From NCBI RefSeq assembly GCF_000276665.1, contig NW_004955446.1, positions 6,945,986 to 7,009,985 on the forward strand: a stretch of DNA of 64,000 nt. The letters are read 5' to 3'. Below are positions 21,645 through 33,835 of this stretch, piece after piece. The notes below the pieces were generated by a model that searched no databases, was not told the origin of the DNA, and worked only from the letters and a program-made list of their open reading frames with translations. Both the position numbers and the translations under genes were made by a program. How positions within the stretch are numbered: position 1 is the stretch's first letter; every line of letters begins with the position of its first letter. This DNA comes from Chinchilla lanigera (taxonomy: Eukaryota; Chordata; Mammalia; Rodentia; Chinchillidae).

Positions 21645-24410
21645 TTCTGCTTCCCTTTATCGTCCATCTATTTTCCTCAGAGAGAACCAGCCAGTTAACA
21701 TAATGAGAATAAATTCCAAGATGCCGCTTTACTTAGAACCTTTTTTCCTTTGACCCACTAAGATTTCATGAAATGTACAAGCACACAAGAACGCCAGTTG
21801 TCTTACAGAAACTGAACTCCTCATCTCTAGCCCTGCCCCGTGCCATGAGTCCTGAGGTTCTGCTGTCTTCAGCCTCGCAGCAGGGCTGGTGCTGCCCAAG
21901 CATTCTCTCTCCTCTCTCAGCACAACTTTTTGCCTACCCACTGCCATCTCTTACCAGTTTTATTTTAGTAAAGTGAGTGTCAGTCCAGCTAGAGGACAAA
22001 GGTCACGTGTGTAGCCTCTGGGAGCCTGGGAGGGATGTGCAGGAATTCCTCCGTGCTCCATCCTGAGCCCACCGAGTAGGTGGAAGGGAAGGCAGGCGGG
22101 AGGAGAATAGATGTGATGTGGGCAGTAGAAACACATATTTTACCTCATACGGATTTCCTGGATAGGATGAATTAGTCACCTAATCAGGTGGAGGAAGTGA
22201 GTTTGTGAGGATGTACATAATGAAGGACAACTAATGCCCAGCACAGGGCTGGCAGGCAGGGAAGATGGCATGGTACCCTGTAGGGAAATCCTCAGAGCAG
22301 CACAGTACACATCTCGGCATCCAAGCTGGCCATTCCCTGTCCGTACGACACATCACCATGTCACCGTGTGCACATGCAGAACTCCCAAAGAGCCCTTGCA
22401 TTGAAATGCACTTTGAGGATACTTCCTTTTAGATTTCACCAGCGGTTTATCAAGCCACCCTGAAGGGGCTCATCTATTCCTCCCTTGGCTCAGGCTCATC
22501 GCCAGGAGCTGAAGTCAGAGGCTGCTCCATTTTCTCAGGAAAAGGAAGAGATTCTGCTCTTTCCCTTTTCTAACCATCTTTTTCACTCTCTAGCTTTCAG
22601 TTGAATGGAAATGTCGTGAAACCTTATGCTTCTTAATCCAACATTATGACAAGTCCTAATGAGATAGCATCATGTGCAAAACAGCAGCTCTGGGGTCGGT
22701 AGTAAATCTTTGGGTTTAATTCACTGGCTTGTTAAAAACAGTATGTATATGTAAGTTCTCGTGCTTCAGAAATTCCAAAACAGCTTCTTGGGTGTTCAGT
22801 AGGTATTGTAGAATGCCCTGCTTGATACCCAATCCCAACCACATCTGTCCTCACCTGTCTAAAACATAGAGTCTGAGAATCTAAAAACTATGCTCCATCT
22901 TTCTGGCCATCTCCCGGTCAGGAATGACCATATGCTGCCCAAGGAGATGCTAGTGCAAGCCACAGGAAACATTTCCCTGTCCAAATGAAAAGCTAAAGCC
23001 TCTAGAGGAGAAGGCTGTGATGCTCCCCTTCTTCTTGCCCAGGCACAATCTTAGAAACAGGAAGCTTCAAGCTGCACACTGAGAACAGCAGCTGGGAAGA
23101 CACAAAGGAACTGACGGCATTCTGGAACAGCTGTACCGGCCCTGGGCTGTTCACCTCAAGACTTCTTGTTTTTTAAGGGAAATAAAGTCCAACTCAGTAG
23201 CATAAGTGGCTTTTGGTTAGATTTCCTGTTAATTGTAACAAAACCTTTTCCTAAATTAAACAAGCATGGCCCCACAGAAATACTGAAGACTCAGAAGATT
23301 CCTTCTGTTCCTAAAGAATCACGAAATAAAGTGCTAAGGCTTATTTTGGTGGTATAGGGAACAAGTTCAAAATCACCCACCATCTCTAGAGCTGGGGTTA
23401 GAGCAGTTAAAGTTCAGTTATTTGTGTTACAGATTTCCTACTTCTTTGCATTGGGGGATTTTTTAAAATTTGATATTTAGAAGGCTGGATGAGACTCAAG
23501 TCTCCTGACATAAAAACATGAATGGTTTCACTTCTCAAATGTTTCAGTTGAATGTTTGCCAAAGTTTTTATCTCAAGGAAACTATTTGCTGAGGTTCTAA
23601 TATTATGTAAAATACTGAAGCAAAGCTTCCCCTAGGGGATTATATTACTATTTAGTTTTATATTTCTTCTGATGCCTCCAATAAATCATGAACTTCTTAA
23701 AAGATGTCAGAGGTCAGCCTATCTTTTTTATTCCAAACGATAAGCCATGAATAAATGCACAAGTCTCTGGCAGAGTGGCTTCCAAACCACCCTGACTGAT
23801 GGCTTTGCACTCCAGCTTACTATTGAACAATTATTTAGATAGAACCTGGTTCCTGATATTGGGAATGAGATCTGGGATGGTTAATTACTATAAATCCCCA
23901 GAGCCAGGCAGGAAATCCAAAGCATAAAGAGGTGGCTGTAGCTTTCCAGAGAATGAAACTAGCAAACTTCAGAGAAAGCAGCCTATGAGTTCTAGTCTTT
24001 TCATCTAGTGTAAAAACTCAAGGCCAGTCCTGGTTCCCTACAATTCCTAAGGTAATGCTTGGGCCTTGATGGTGGTCTGATATTTATTGTTTGGAAGAAG
24101 GGACACATAGATGGAAGGATGGATGAGTGTCCATAGAAAGAAACAGCAGAAATAAGACAACCAGTGTATAAGAACATGAAGAATAGAGGAAGTTTGTTAA
24201 TAAAAGTTTGTTTATCAAGTTTCAGAAGAAACTTAATGAAAATTGTAAATGGAGAAGAGAATAAATATAGCATTACTTTAAATAGCAAAAAGAAAGCTTA
24301 CATAGCCTACTCTCTTGAATGTAGGACAGGTTCCTTCATCCCTTTTGCCTCCTCATTTTTCATTGAACTCCCAACAGCACAATGTATACTAACCATCAGC
24401 ACAAGAATGT
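21645..24410. other. Long unique stretch, no gene recognised
   Basis: About 2.7 kb with no repeat I can name and no credible exon. AT-rich passages at 22590-22760 and 23560-23700 have an appearance compatible with conserved non-coding sequence, but this is weak. Frames here are all under 100 codons. Confidence 0.35.
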
Positions 24411-24414
24411 TATA

Positions 24415-24780
24415 ATCTAGCATTCCCCTTCTGAATCTGCTGTCAGACATCTCAATGGCCTCCAAAGTACAATGTCAATATCCTTGTCTATATCACCTTA
24501 TGCCCTGACTATGTGAGTTTTGACATTTCTGACCACTCCTTAAATTCCCTCATATGTTTTTTGATGTCTACGTCTCTGCACTTCCGTACTCCTTCATAAA
24601 CTCTGACTTCTTTTTCAAGTCTTCTGTCTCCTCTGATCTCATCCCTTCCCTTCCACCCTTCTTCTCATGCTACACTCCCCTGGTAACCTCATGCATATCT
24701 ATGACTTGTAGCTATCTTCCTTTTGTAAAAGATCCCCATGTGATATCTCTGACCTCAGGGTAAAAACCCTTCATCAGTCT
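24415..24780 (+). mobile_element. L2 LINE 3' fragment
   Basis: ctgtcagacatctcaatggc, a cctccaaagtacaatgtcaa segment and ctgaccactccttaaattcc follow a decayed sense-orientation L2 3' end. Moderate support. Confidence 0.45.
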
Positions 24781-25084
24781 ATACATTGACTTATTAGTCA
24801 ACATTTATAAAGACTTTTGCTTTATAAAAAGTCTGTTGCTAAAAATTAGAGATACTAAGAAAATTATGGCCTCTTTTTACGATATCAAAATTTAAAGGAA
24901 ACAGTAGTAAGATAATAATACAGGATAACAATTATCAGCACAGGGAAAGGCCAAGTAGCAGCCTTCAAGGGAAGGTTAAAGGGAGGGTGGCCCAGTGATG
25001 TGATAGCAAAGGGCATCCTAGCTGGAGAGAATAGCAAGAGTATGAAGACATAAGAGGCCATGCATTGGCCAACCAACAATGGTT

Positions 25085-25340
25085 TCCATCAAACATAGGC
25101 ACTATGCCAGGTATTTTTACAAAATAACGTCACCTTACATTTATTCAGTCATTATCAGTCACCAATCACTTTTCTAAGTGTTTGTCATACAATGTCTTAT
25201 TTAATATCTATAGACCCCTGAAAAATAAATAATATTACCTCCCTTTTACAGATGAAGAAACTAAAATCCATCTGTAATGTGCACTCATTGGCTTGGTTAG
25301 GGCTTATAAGTAGTGAGTGGCAGAGGAAGCAGCTTAAAGA
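25085..25340 (-). repeat. MIR SINE copy
   Basis: Carries gcactatgccaggtattttt, atattacctcccttttacag, atgaagaaactaaaatccat and gtagtgagtggcagaggaag. Minus orientation, possibly two overlapping pieces. Confidence 0.65.
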
Positions 25341-25349
25341 TTGATGATT

Positions 25350-25480
25350 TAGTTCCATGAAACAGAAACTTTTCAAGCTAACTTAAGTAAAAGTGGATTT
25401 GTTATAAGGTGGCTGGGATATGTCCTAGAACCCAAAGGTGACAGCTAATAGTCCAGCCTCATGAGAAGTTGGTACTGGGC
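25350..25480. repeat. Left half of an old repeat split by L1
   Basis: The text ttcaagctaacttaagtaaa..gtggatttgttataaggtggctggg resembles the start of a common mammalian interspersed repeat. Its continuation appears after the L1, at 31762-32130. The L1 duplication agaagttggtactgggc closes this half at 25464-25480. Confidence 0.45.
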
Positions 25481-25490
25481 TCTGTAGGAG

Positions 25491-25635
25491 ATGCCAGGGC
25501 CTGTGAGCAGAGTGAGTCTGTGCCTCTTCTATTCTCTCTGTTGGATGGCGGGGCCTATGAGCAATGTGAGTCCATGCTCTGCACTTCCACCATTGTCTTG
25601 GGAATGGCAGGGTCTTTGAGAGGAGTATAAGGATA
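25491..25635 (+). promoter_or_regulatory. Tandem units in L1 5'UTR
   Basis: Two full units and a partial one, each opening atg[gc]c[ag]ggg[ct]ctgtgag or close to it: 25491-25544 (54 bases), 25545-25603 (59 bases) and from 25604. In mouse L1 elements tandem 5'UTR monomers act as the promoter. Here the units are much shorter than mouse monomers, so similarity of role is only inferred. Confidence 0.55.
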
Positions 25636-26887
25636 CACACCTTTGTTGAGTAGACTGACAGGAACCCCAAGATCTGAGACCCAGGACAGCAGCTGGGTCC
25701 CAGGTGCACGGGTGCACACACAACCTTAGACAGCAGAGCAATTGGTGAGACCAACAGCATGGAACTGTCTGACGCAGCAGTGAGGAGCCAGCGGTTGAAC
25801 TCCTGAGAACGCCTCCAGCAGAAGTCCAGTCCCACACCCCACATCCAGAGGCCAAGGTCAGCTCCACATCCAACACATTTCTAGGATTAAATATGGACAC
25901 TATCACAGAACTGTAAACAGCAGAGGTATTTTACTTCTTTCATTCTCCCTTGTTTGATTAGATGTCATCTTATATGCTTCTGTATTTGGTAGTTATTTTT
26001 ATATTTGGGGTTTTATTTTGTCTTTTTTTTTTCTCTCCTCTTTTTCTCACATCTCCTTTTTCTTTCTTTTTTACTTCAGTTCATTTTAATTCTCTTTCTC
26101 TTTTTCCCTTCATTTTTCATTGTTTAGGTTTCCCACCTATTTTTCATTCTCTTCTATAAACATACTTTTTTTCCTCAACTACTTCTTGAATTTAAACTTT
26201 CAAGTCAGTAAACATTGTCTGCCCTGCTGACTACTCCTTTGTATTCTATTTTATTCTTTCCCTCCTGTGTCCTCCAGTTTCCCCAAACTTGGGTAATCAT
26301 CCTTTAATTTTCAGCCCTGACTCTACTATATTTGACCTCACTCATCACTTTAGCCTATCCCCTAACCATTTTAATCCCCCTGCTCCTGACAGACAGGTAA
26401 AATCACTGGACTAAGGGGAAAATAACTGCATACAAGTGCACAGTATATGTTTGCTTTTGTTACATAATTTTAGAGTTTACTCCCACAGCAAGAGGTAACA
26501 GGTTAATGGTTATCATAGTTTATAAATAGTAAAGCTGCACTTGAAATTATTGTTATTACTAACTGTACTACTTTAGCCAAGATGTCATGTATGTTATAAA
26601 CAGTTTTTCTCTCCTATATGATAACATTGTGACTGTATGAAGTTATAATGACCACCACAGCCCAGTACCAAAGGATTAGGAGCTGAGCCAAATAGTAATC
26701 TTTCATCCTTTACAAATTGGGAAGCTAAGGCCTTGGAATAGCTATAAGAAACCACCTACATCTAGAAGACACCCCTGAAGAACAGATATCCTCTAGGGAA
26801 ACCTAAATATTAACAATAAAGCTATATATCATAAGAAACTGGCAAGTATCCACATAGAAAACAAAATAGAAAAGAGAAAAGAGAGAA

Positions 26888-27865
26888 TGTCAAGATGCAG
26901 AAGCAACATGCAACCCCAGACCCTCAGGTAACGCAGGACAAGCCCAGAACTCAAGGAGATAGATGAAATTGGAAATTAAACACTGGAACTTTCTGAAATG
27001 ATAGCAGCAGAAGTGAAAAAACAAATGGAAAAGGCTATGGAGAATATAATCTCTAAGGTACAGAAAAAAATGATGCTTAAAATCAAAGATATTAGAGAAG
27101 AAACAGATAAAAGAATAGGTGGGCTTAGAAGAACGATGGAAACAAATAATGCCCAGCATAGGAAAGAAATGGAATCCATGAAACAGATCCAAATAAAAAT
27201 GCAAGAGATTAAAACCTCCACTGAAAGTATATGCAACAGGTTGAGTAAAGGAGAGGATAGGATTTCAGATCTTGGAGATAGAATTACAGACAGTGATAGT
27301 GATAAGAAAGATATCTTAAAATTAGCAAGAGACCATGAAAATCAATCCAATAGCTACAGAATGAAGCAAAAAGGAATAACATAACATTGATTGGGGTAAA
27401 TGAAAAAGATGGAGACAGCACAAATGACATTAAAAAAAAAACTCTGCACAGAAATAATGGCAGGAAACATTCCAAGTGTGGGTAAAGAATTTGACATGCA
27501 AATAAATGAAGCATTTAGAACTTCAAACATTCCTGACCAAAATAAAACTATACCAAGACATATCATAATCAAGATTCCAGAAATTCAGGACAAGAACAAA
27601 ATTTTAAAAGCTGTTAGAAAAAAGAAACAGATCACCTATAAAGGGAAGCCCATCAGAATCAGGGTAGACTTCTCAACATAGTTGAGAGTAATAACCCAAG
27701 TCAAGAAGAGCTTGGATTGAAGTATTTCAAGTCCTGAAAGAAAACAACTTCTAGCCCAGATTGATATGTCCTGCAAAACTATCTTTCAAAATTAATGGAG
27801 AAATGAGATACTTCCATGACAAAGAACAATTGAAGAGATTTATGAACACCAAACCAATGCTAAAA
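26888..27865 (+). pseudogene. L1 ORF1p pseudogene (RNA-binding chaperone)
   Basis: ORF1p normally trimerises through a coiled coil and coats L1 RNA in the cytoplasm. The start lies at atgtcaagatgcagaagca, where a one-base loss shifts the frame almost at once. The first clear block, 26998-27384, encodes an E/K-rich coiled coil with repeated heptads (for example KQMEKAMENIISKVQKKMM). The next, 27400-27681, is in another frame and holds the RRM and C-terminal domain signature (MAGNIPSVGKEFDMQINEAF, then PRHIIIKIPEIQDKNKIL and ITYKGKPIRIRVDFS). A third frame from 27761 gives CPAKLSFKINGEMRYF, the CTD tail, and runs into the gap. At least three frame disruptions are present. Confidence 0.85.
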
Positions 27866-28735
27866 NNNNNNNNNNNNNNNNNNNNNNNNNNNNNNNNNNN
27901 NNNNNNNNNNNNNNNNNNNNNNNNNNNNNNNNNNNNNNNNNNNNNNNNNNNNNNNNNNNNNNNNNNNNNNNNNNNNNNNNNNNNNNNNNNNNNNNNNNNN
28001 NNNNNNNNNNNNNNNNNNNNNNNNNNNNNNNNNNNNNNNNNNNNNNNNNNNNNNNNNNNNNNNNNNNNNNNNNNNNNNNNNNNNNNNNNNNNNNNNNNNN
28101 NNNNNNNNNNNNNNNNNNNNNNNNNNNNNNNNNNNNNNNNNNNNNNNNNNNNNNNNNNNNNNNNNNNNNNNNNNNNNNNNNNNNNNNNNNNNNNNNNNNN
28201 NNNNNNNNNNNNNNNNNNNNNNNNNNNNNNNNNNNNNNNNNNNNNNNNNNNNNNNNNNNNNNNNNNNNNNNNNNNNNNNNNNNNNNNNNNNNNNNNNNNN
28301 NNNNNNNNNNNNNNNNNNNNNNNNNNNNNNNNNNNNNNNNNNNNNNNNNNNNNNNNNNNNNNNNNNNNNNNNNNNNNNNNNNNNNNNNNNNNNNNNNNNN
28401 NNNNNNNNNNNNNNNNNNNNNNNNNNNNNNNNNNNNNNNNNNNNNNNNNNNNNNNNNNNNNNNNNNNNNNNNNNNNNNNNNNNNNNNNNNNNNNNNNNNN
28501 NNNNNNNNNNNNNNNNNNNNNNNNNNNNNNNNNNNNNNNNNNNNNNNNNNNNNNNNNNNNNNNNNNNNNNNNNNNNNNNNNNNNNNNNNNNNNNNNNNNN
28601 NNNNNNNNNNNNNNNNNNNNNNNNNNNNNNNNNNNNNNNNNNNNNNNNNNNNNNNNNNNNNNNNNNNNNNNNNNNNNNNNNNNNNNNNNNNNNNNNNNNN
28701 NNNNNNNNNNNNNNNNNNNNNNNNNNNNNNNNNNN
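27866..28735. other. Assembly gap (870 N)
   Basis: Undetermined bases within the L1. They cover the end of ORF1, the inter-ORF spacer and the ORF2 endonuclease domain. Mammalian L1s need roughly 1.2 kb or more for these parts, so either the gap length is nominal or the copy has a deletion. The 344- and 336-codon frames spanning it are artefacts of reading N. Confidence 0.98.
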
Positions 28736-31347
28736 AATGATAAGGGTAAAGTAACTACAGATCCTGTAGAAATTCAGAAAATCATCAATACCTAGTTCAA
28801 AATATTTACTTTCATAGGATGGAAAACACAGAAGAAATGGACAGATTCCTAGATACATATGAATTACCAAAGCTGAATTGAAAAGATATAAAAATTCTGA
28901 ATATCTCAGTATCAGTTAATAAGACTGAAAATGTAATTAAAAACTTATCAACAAAGAAAAGCCCAGGTCCTGATGGATTCACTACTGAATTTTACAAGAA
29001 ATTTAGAGACGATCTAATGCCAGTACACTTCAAACTCTTTAATAAAATTGAAAGGGAAGCAATACTCCCTAACTCTTTCATTAAGGTATTATCCTGACAG
29101 CAAAACCAGAGAAAGATACAACCAAAAAATAGAACTACACACTAATCTCCCTAGTGAACATAGATGCAAAACTCCTCAATGAGATACTAGCAAATAGAAT
29201 TCAACAAATCATTAAGATTATACACCATGACTAGGTGGGGTTTATCCCAGTAATGCAGGGATGGTTCAATATATGCAAATCAGTAAATGTAATACATTAC
29301 ATCAACAGAGCCAGAGACAAAAGTCACATGATCATCTCAATAGATGCAGAAAAATCTTTTGATAAAGTCCAGCACTCATTCCTGGTAAAAACCCTGCAGA
29401 AAATTGGAATAGAAGGTCTTTATCTCAATCTGATAAAAGCCATCTATGACAAACCAATGGCCAACATCATACTAAATGGACAAAACTGAAAGCTTTCACT
29501 CTAAAATCAGGAACAAGATAAGGATGTCCACTTTCACCACTCCTTTTCATCACAATTCTGCAAACATTAGCCAGAGCAATTAGAAAAGAGAGAGAAATAA
29601 AAGGAATAAGGAAAGGGAAGGAAGAAGTTAAATTATCATTATTCACAGATGACATGATACTCTACATAGAAGACCCCAAAAACTCCACCAAAAACTCTTA
29701 GAGTTAATAACCAAATTCAGTTGCATGGCTGAATACAAAGTCAATACTCAAAAAAAATCAGTAGCATTCATTTATACAAACAAAAATCTCACTGAGAGAG
29801 AAATTAGGGGAACCACATCCTTTGCAATAGCATCCAAAAAATGAAATACTTAGGAATTAATCTTTATACATTGAAAATTACAGTACTCTGAAAAAGGAGA
29901 TTGAAGAAGACATCAGAAAATGAAAAGATATCACTTGCTCATGGATAGGAAGAACCAACATAGTGAAAATGGCGATACTTCCAAAATTGTTATGCAGATT
30001 TAATGCAATCCTGATCAAAATACCACTAATACACCTCACAGAAGTAGAGAAAATACTCCTAAAATTCATCTGGAACCAGAAGAGACCTAGAATAGCAAAG
30101 GTAATCTTGGGCAACAAAGACAACTCAGGAGGCATCACAATCCCTGACTTGAAATTATACTACAAACCTACTGTGATGAAATCAGCAACTGTACTGGCAA
30201 AAAAAAAAAAAAATAGACCTAAAGATCAGTGGAACAGATTAGAAGATGCAGACACAACTACAAATACACTCAGCCACCTTATCTTTGACAAAGGGGCCAA
30301 ACATGTTCACAGGAAGAAAGATAGCCTCTTTAAAAAATGGTGCTGGAAAAACTGGCTCTCTGCATGCTAAAGACTAAAACTAGACCCATCTCTATCACCA
30401 TGCACTAAAGTCAAAATGGATCAAAGATTTAAATATTAAAGAAGAAACACTAAATCTACAGAAGAGAAAATAGGTCAAAATCTTAAAGACACAGGGGTAG
30501 GCACAGTCTTCATGAACAAAACCCAAACTGTGCAGGAAACACTTGAAAGAATCAACAGCTGGGATCACAATCTATTTAAAAGGTTTTGTACTTCAAAAGA
30601 AGTACAAATAGAGTGAAAAGACAACCTACTGAGTGGGAAAACTATTTAACTAACTGTCCCTCAGACAAAGAACTTGTATCTAGAACATATAAAGAATTGA
30701 AAAAACTCACACCCCCAAAATTCAAAGACCCAATCCAAAAAATATACACTTCTCAAGTGAATATACACTTCTCAGATGAAGAAATACAAATGGCGAATAA
30801 ATACATGAAAAAATATTCAACATCATTAGTCATTCAAGACTTGCAAATTAAAACAACACTGAGATTTCATCTCACCCATGTAAGAATGGCTACCATCAAG
30901 AAATAAACCAACAACAAATGCTGGAGGGGCTTTGGAGAAAAAGGAACTTTTCTCCACTGTTGGTAGCAATGCAGACTGGTGCAACCACTTTGGAAATCAG
31001 CCTGGAGATTCCTCAAAAAATTAGGATTAGAGGTCCCATTTAACCCAGCCATTCCCTTTCTAGGTATTTTCCCAGAAGAATTAAAAACATCATACCACAG
31101 TGATATATGTGCACCCATGTTTATAGCAGCACAATTTGTCATAGCAAAATTTTTGAAACAACCCAAATGCCCATCAACCGAGGAACTGATAACAAAAATG
31201 TGATATTTTTATAAATGGAATATTACTCAGCTATAAAGAAAGATATACTTGAAGCTTTTATAGGTAAATGTATGCAACTAGAGACCGTACTTATAAGTGA
31301 AATAAATCAGATTCACATTTGTAAGCACTGTATTGTCTCCCTAGTGT
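28736..31347 (+). pseudogene. L1 ORF2p pseudogene (endonuclease/reverse transcriptase)
   Basis: ORF2p nicks target DNA and reverse transcribes L1 RNA. The endonuclease is hidden in the gap; sequence resumes just before the RT domain. Recognisable blocks are SPGPDGFTTEFYKKF near 28960, [12 protein letters not shown] and [14 protein letters not shown] (frame 29235-29489), and the RT catalytic site near 29642-29653, which reads FTDD where active L1s have [18 protein letters not shown] and [14 protein letters not shown] lie in 29963-30370, VKRQPTEWENYL in 30586-30906, and the C-terminal cysteine-poor region GIFPEELKTSYHSDICAPMF in 30979-31203. Stops and frameshifts separate these blocks. Confidence 0.9.
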
Positions 31348-31761
31348 AAGAACCTGAAAGAGAAAATAAAACTGAAATGTACAATAGATATTGTGAAAGG
31401 GAAAGAAGCTGTTTAATAGGAAAGAACAACTTGGATGAGGGAAAGAAGAAAAGAAAGAAGGAAGGAAAAAAAAATATATGTATATATACACAAGATAGGT
31501 AAGATAATTGTTGTACTAATTTCTAATGGTTTATTGAAAGGAACAGTTAATGTTTAATTGTTTGCTCAATCTTGCATGCCTTATCTGGTAATCTGAGCAG
31601 CTACTCTGAAGATAACAATAAATAATACAACAACCATTGTTGATTTCCTATCATCTTGTTTTGACATTCTGTATCATTTTTATAGTTTTTGTGTTATTGT
31701 GTTTTTGTCTTTGTCTTTGTTATTTTGTTTTTGGTTTTTTTCCTCTTTAAAATAAAAAAAA
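31348..31761 (+). other. L1 3'UTR and A-rich tail
   Basis: Collinear with the 3'UTR of the truncated L1 at 11105-12106. It contains a purine-rich stretch (31398-31475), the TTTTGTCTTTGTC-rich segment and a final taaaataaaaaaaaa. Confidence 0.8.
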
Positions 31762-32130
31762 AGAAGTTGGCACTGGGCCTGGAGAACTCTCAGACCAAAG
31801 CAGCTACTTCCTCTTTCCTTCCTCCATCAGATTGTCCCTCATCATAGCTCCTCGCCAGCCGTGTGCTCCACCCTGCTCCTTTCTCTGCATCTGTAGACTA
31901 ACTCTCTCCATCTGTTCATCCGGCCCCATGGTAACATCGTGGAGACTCAAAAATGGTTTCCTTCTCCCCCAGACTACCAATCTGGCATAGTCAAGTGTAC
32001 TAATTCCAAATTTTCATGAGCTTCATTCTGATGGGTCAGTTCATATCAGGTCACCACTCTTGATTCTGTCAGTTATGCCCAGTTGGGGATAGTGGCAGTG
32101 GGTTGGAAGGGTTTCCAAACATGGCTACAG
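31762..32130. repeat. Right half of the old repeat split by L1
   Basis: Continues the repeat seen at 25350-25480: cagatcaggtcaccactctt-like text, attgtccctcatcatagctc and atggtttccttctcccccag. Assigned from general resemblance and from its position across the L1 duplication. Confidence 0.4.
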
Positions 32131-33180
32131 TGGAGGCAGTTGTCAGGGAAAGAAGCGTAGGATGATGCAGATGTAGGGCTCACTTTTACTTTATCTTTTA
32201 TCCAAGAGATCTGAGTTCAATTCCTACTTTTTTCATCTCTCCCGTGCCACCTTACTACAAACTAAACATATCAAAAATCAAGACATACTCCCACAATCAA
32301 ATCCCTCTTGCTTCAATCAATGTCTTAATATCAGCTTATTCCCCCCATTTGAATATTTCAAAATGAAATTCCATGTCTTCCTTTCTTTAATACACCTAGT
32401 ATTCTGCCCTCATGATGCTCAAAAAGTCCTCCAGATGAGCCTATTTTTCCATACCAAAGGACAAGCCACTGTGATTAAAAATGCAGCAGTAACCATCATT
32501 ATTTGTAAATCAGAAGGCCAGACCAACAGAACTCTATTTTGCTCATGAAGCTCAAGAGTGAAGTTGACTGATGAAAAATGGAATAACTAAGCTATCTGGA
32601 AATGAATCAAGAAAATTGTAGCCACAATTTCTATTACTTGTAGAAATATGAAAAGTGTTAGCAGGTGCAGAATGACCTGATGGGTAACTTTTGCCCAGCC
32701 AAGAGATGGCATTGGCATCTGTCTGTTAGTTAAAGTTGAACTGAGGGAACTGTTGGGAACAGAGTGAGTTAAAAGATGGTGCCGTGGTTGAGGACAACTT
32801 GCTGAAGAAGGAAACACCAAGATCAGTGAAGCTCTCAAAACAGAAATGGCCAGTCTGGATTGAGGTCCCCAGCACTGTGTTGGTAAATGTTTCACAACTG
32901 GCCTCTCAGGGAGCAAAGAGCTGAATTTATACCAATTTACACGGAATAAATATTCCCACCATGGCCAATTTCAAACTACCAACGCAACTCACTGAATGAG
33001 GAAGGAGGAAGAGGTGTTTGCAGCTCACCCTCCTGAGCCAGCAAAGCCATGTTCCCATGCTCCAGCCATCGTGGCCCTCAGCATGTCCTAGAATGGAGGG
33101 AGTTTCAGTTCACCCAAGTGAAAAATGCCCTAGATGAAGATCCCCTCACCTCAGCCAAATTAATTCATCCTGGTGTCTTT
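32131..33180. other. Unique sequence, no gene recognised
   Basis: A 109-codon minus frame at 32587-32916 shows no recognisable domain or splice context. Nothing else identified. Confidence 0.35.
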
Positions 33181-33184
33181 CTAG

Positions 33185-33700
33185 TATTTAAAAAAAAAAA
33201 AATAGAAGTGTCCTATATGACAATCAACAGATGAATGAATTTAAAAATGTGGTATTTATACACAATGAAGTACTACTATTCCTTAAAAAAGGATAAACTT
33301 GAGGCATTTGTAGGAAAATGGATGCACAGTTTTAAGTGACATGAGTCAGAGACACAAGCTTAAATACTGCATGGCTTCTCTTGTATGAGGAATCTAAAAT
33401 ATAAATAAAGAGCAAAATTAACAATAATAGGAAAAGGGCTGGGGATTTAGCTCAGCAGCACAGGGCCTGCCTGGCAAGCATGAGGTCGTGAGTTCATTTC
33501 CTGGTGCTGGAAAAAAAAAAAAAATAGGAAATAAGAAAATAAATTTAATTAAAGTGGGAGGGGATCAATAGATGGAGGGAGTGGAAAGGGAGGAGAGGAA
33601 AAGCATATGAAAAAAAGAACTGAGATTGTTTTATCCATGTACCAACACCCCACAAGGGATTTGGTACTGCAAACATGGACTAATAAAAATAAAATTGAAA
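33185..33700 (+). mobile_element. Old L1 3' end, 5'-truncated
   Basis: The strings atcaacagatgaatgaattta, aatgtggtatttatacacaatgaagta and ggaaaatggatgcacagttt belong to the L1 3' region. An ID SINE sits inside it at 33436. The tail ends near ataaaaataaaattgaaaaaaa. Confidence 0.8.
33436..33524 (+). mobile_element. ID SINE with A tail
   Basis: Well preserved: ggctggggatttagctcagc, gcctggcaagcatgaggtcg and gagttcatttcctggtgctgg, then 14 A. Target duplication AATAGGAAA on both sides (33425-33436 and 33521-33531 regions). Inserted in an old L1. Confidence 0.9.
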
Positions 33701-33705
33701 AAAAC

Positions 33706-33835
33706 CCCACAGCACTTGGAAGGCTGAGGCAGGAGGATCACCACAAGTTTGCAGCCAGCCTAGACCATGTAGCAAATTCAAGGTCAGCCTGAACTATATA
33801 CCACGGCTCTAACTCAAACAAACAAACACCAGCAA
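33706..33835 (+). mobile_element. B1 SINE
   Basis: The strings cagcacttggaaggctgagg, caggaggatcaccacaagtt, gaccatgtagcaaattcaagg and ctatataccacggctctaac, then a CAAA-rich tail. The 5' end is joined directly to the L1 tail. Confidence 0.85.

Larger units (their letters stand above)
25481..31761 (+). mobile_element. Near full-length L1 retrotransposon
   Basis: One L1 with all parts in order: a 5'UTR with tandem units (25481-26885), degraded ORF1 (26888 to beyond 27865), an assembly gap, degraded ORF2 (28736-31347), and a 3'UTR ending in an A-rich tail (about 31748-31761). Flanking 17-base duplications agaagttggtactgggc (25464-25480) and agaagttggcactgggc (31762-31778) differ at one base. Total length about 6.3 kb including the 870 undetermined bases. 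Stops and frameshifts in both ORFs show it cannot transpose by itself. The 3'UTR matches the truncated copy at 11105-12106. Confidence 0.9.

Noticed and set aside
27761..28795. 344-codon plus frame and 336-codon minus frame, the longest frames of the window
   Set aside because: Both exist only because the 870 undetermined bases are read as open. The flanks are L1 ORF1 and ORF2.
32587..32916. 109-codon minus frame in unique sequence
   Set aside because: No domain or conserved motif. Could only be rescued by transcript evidence.
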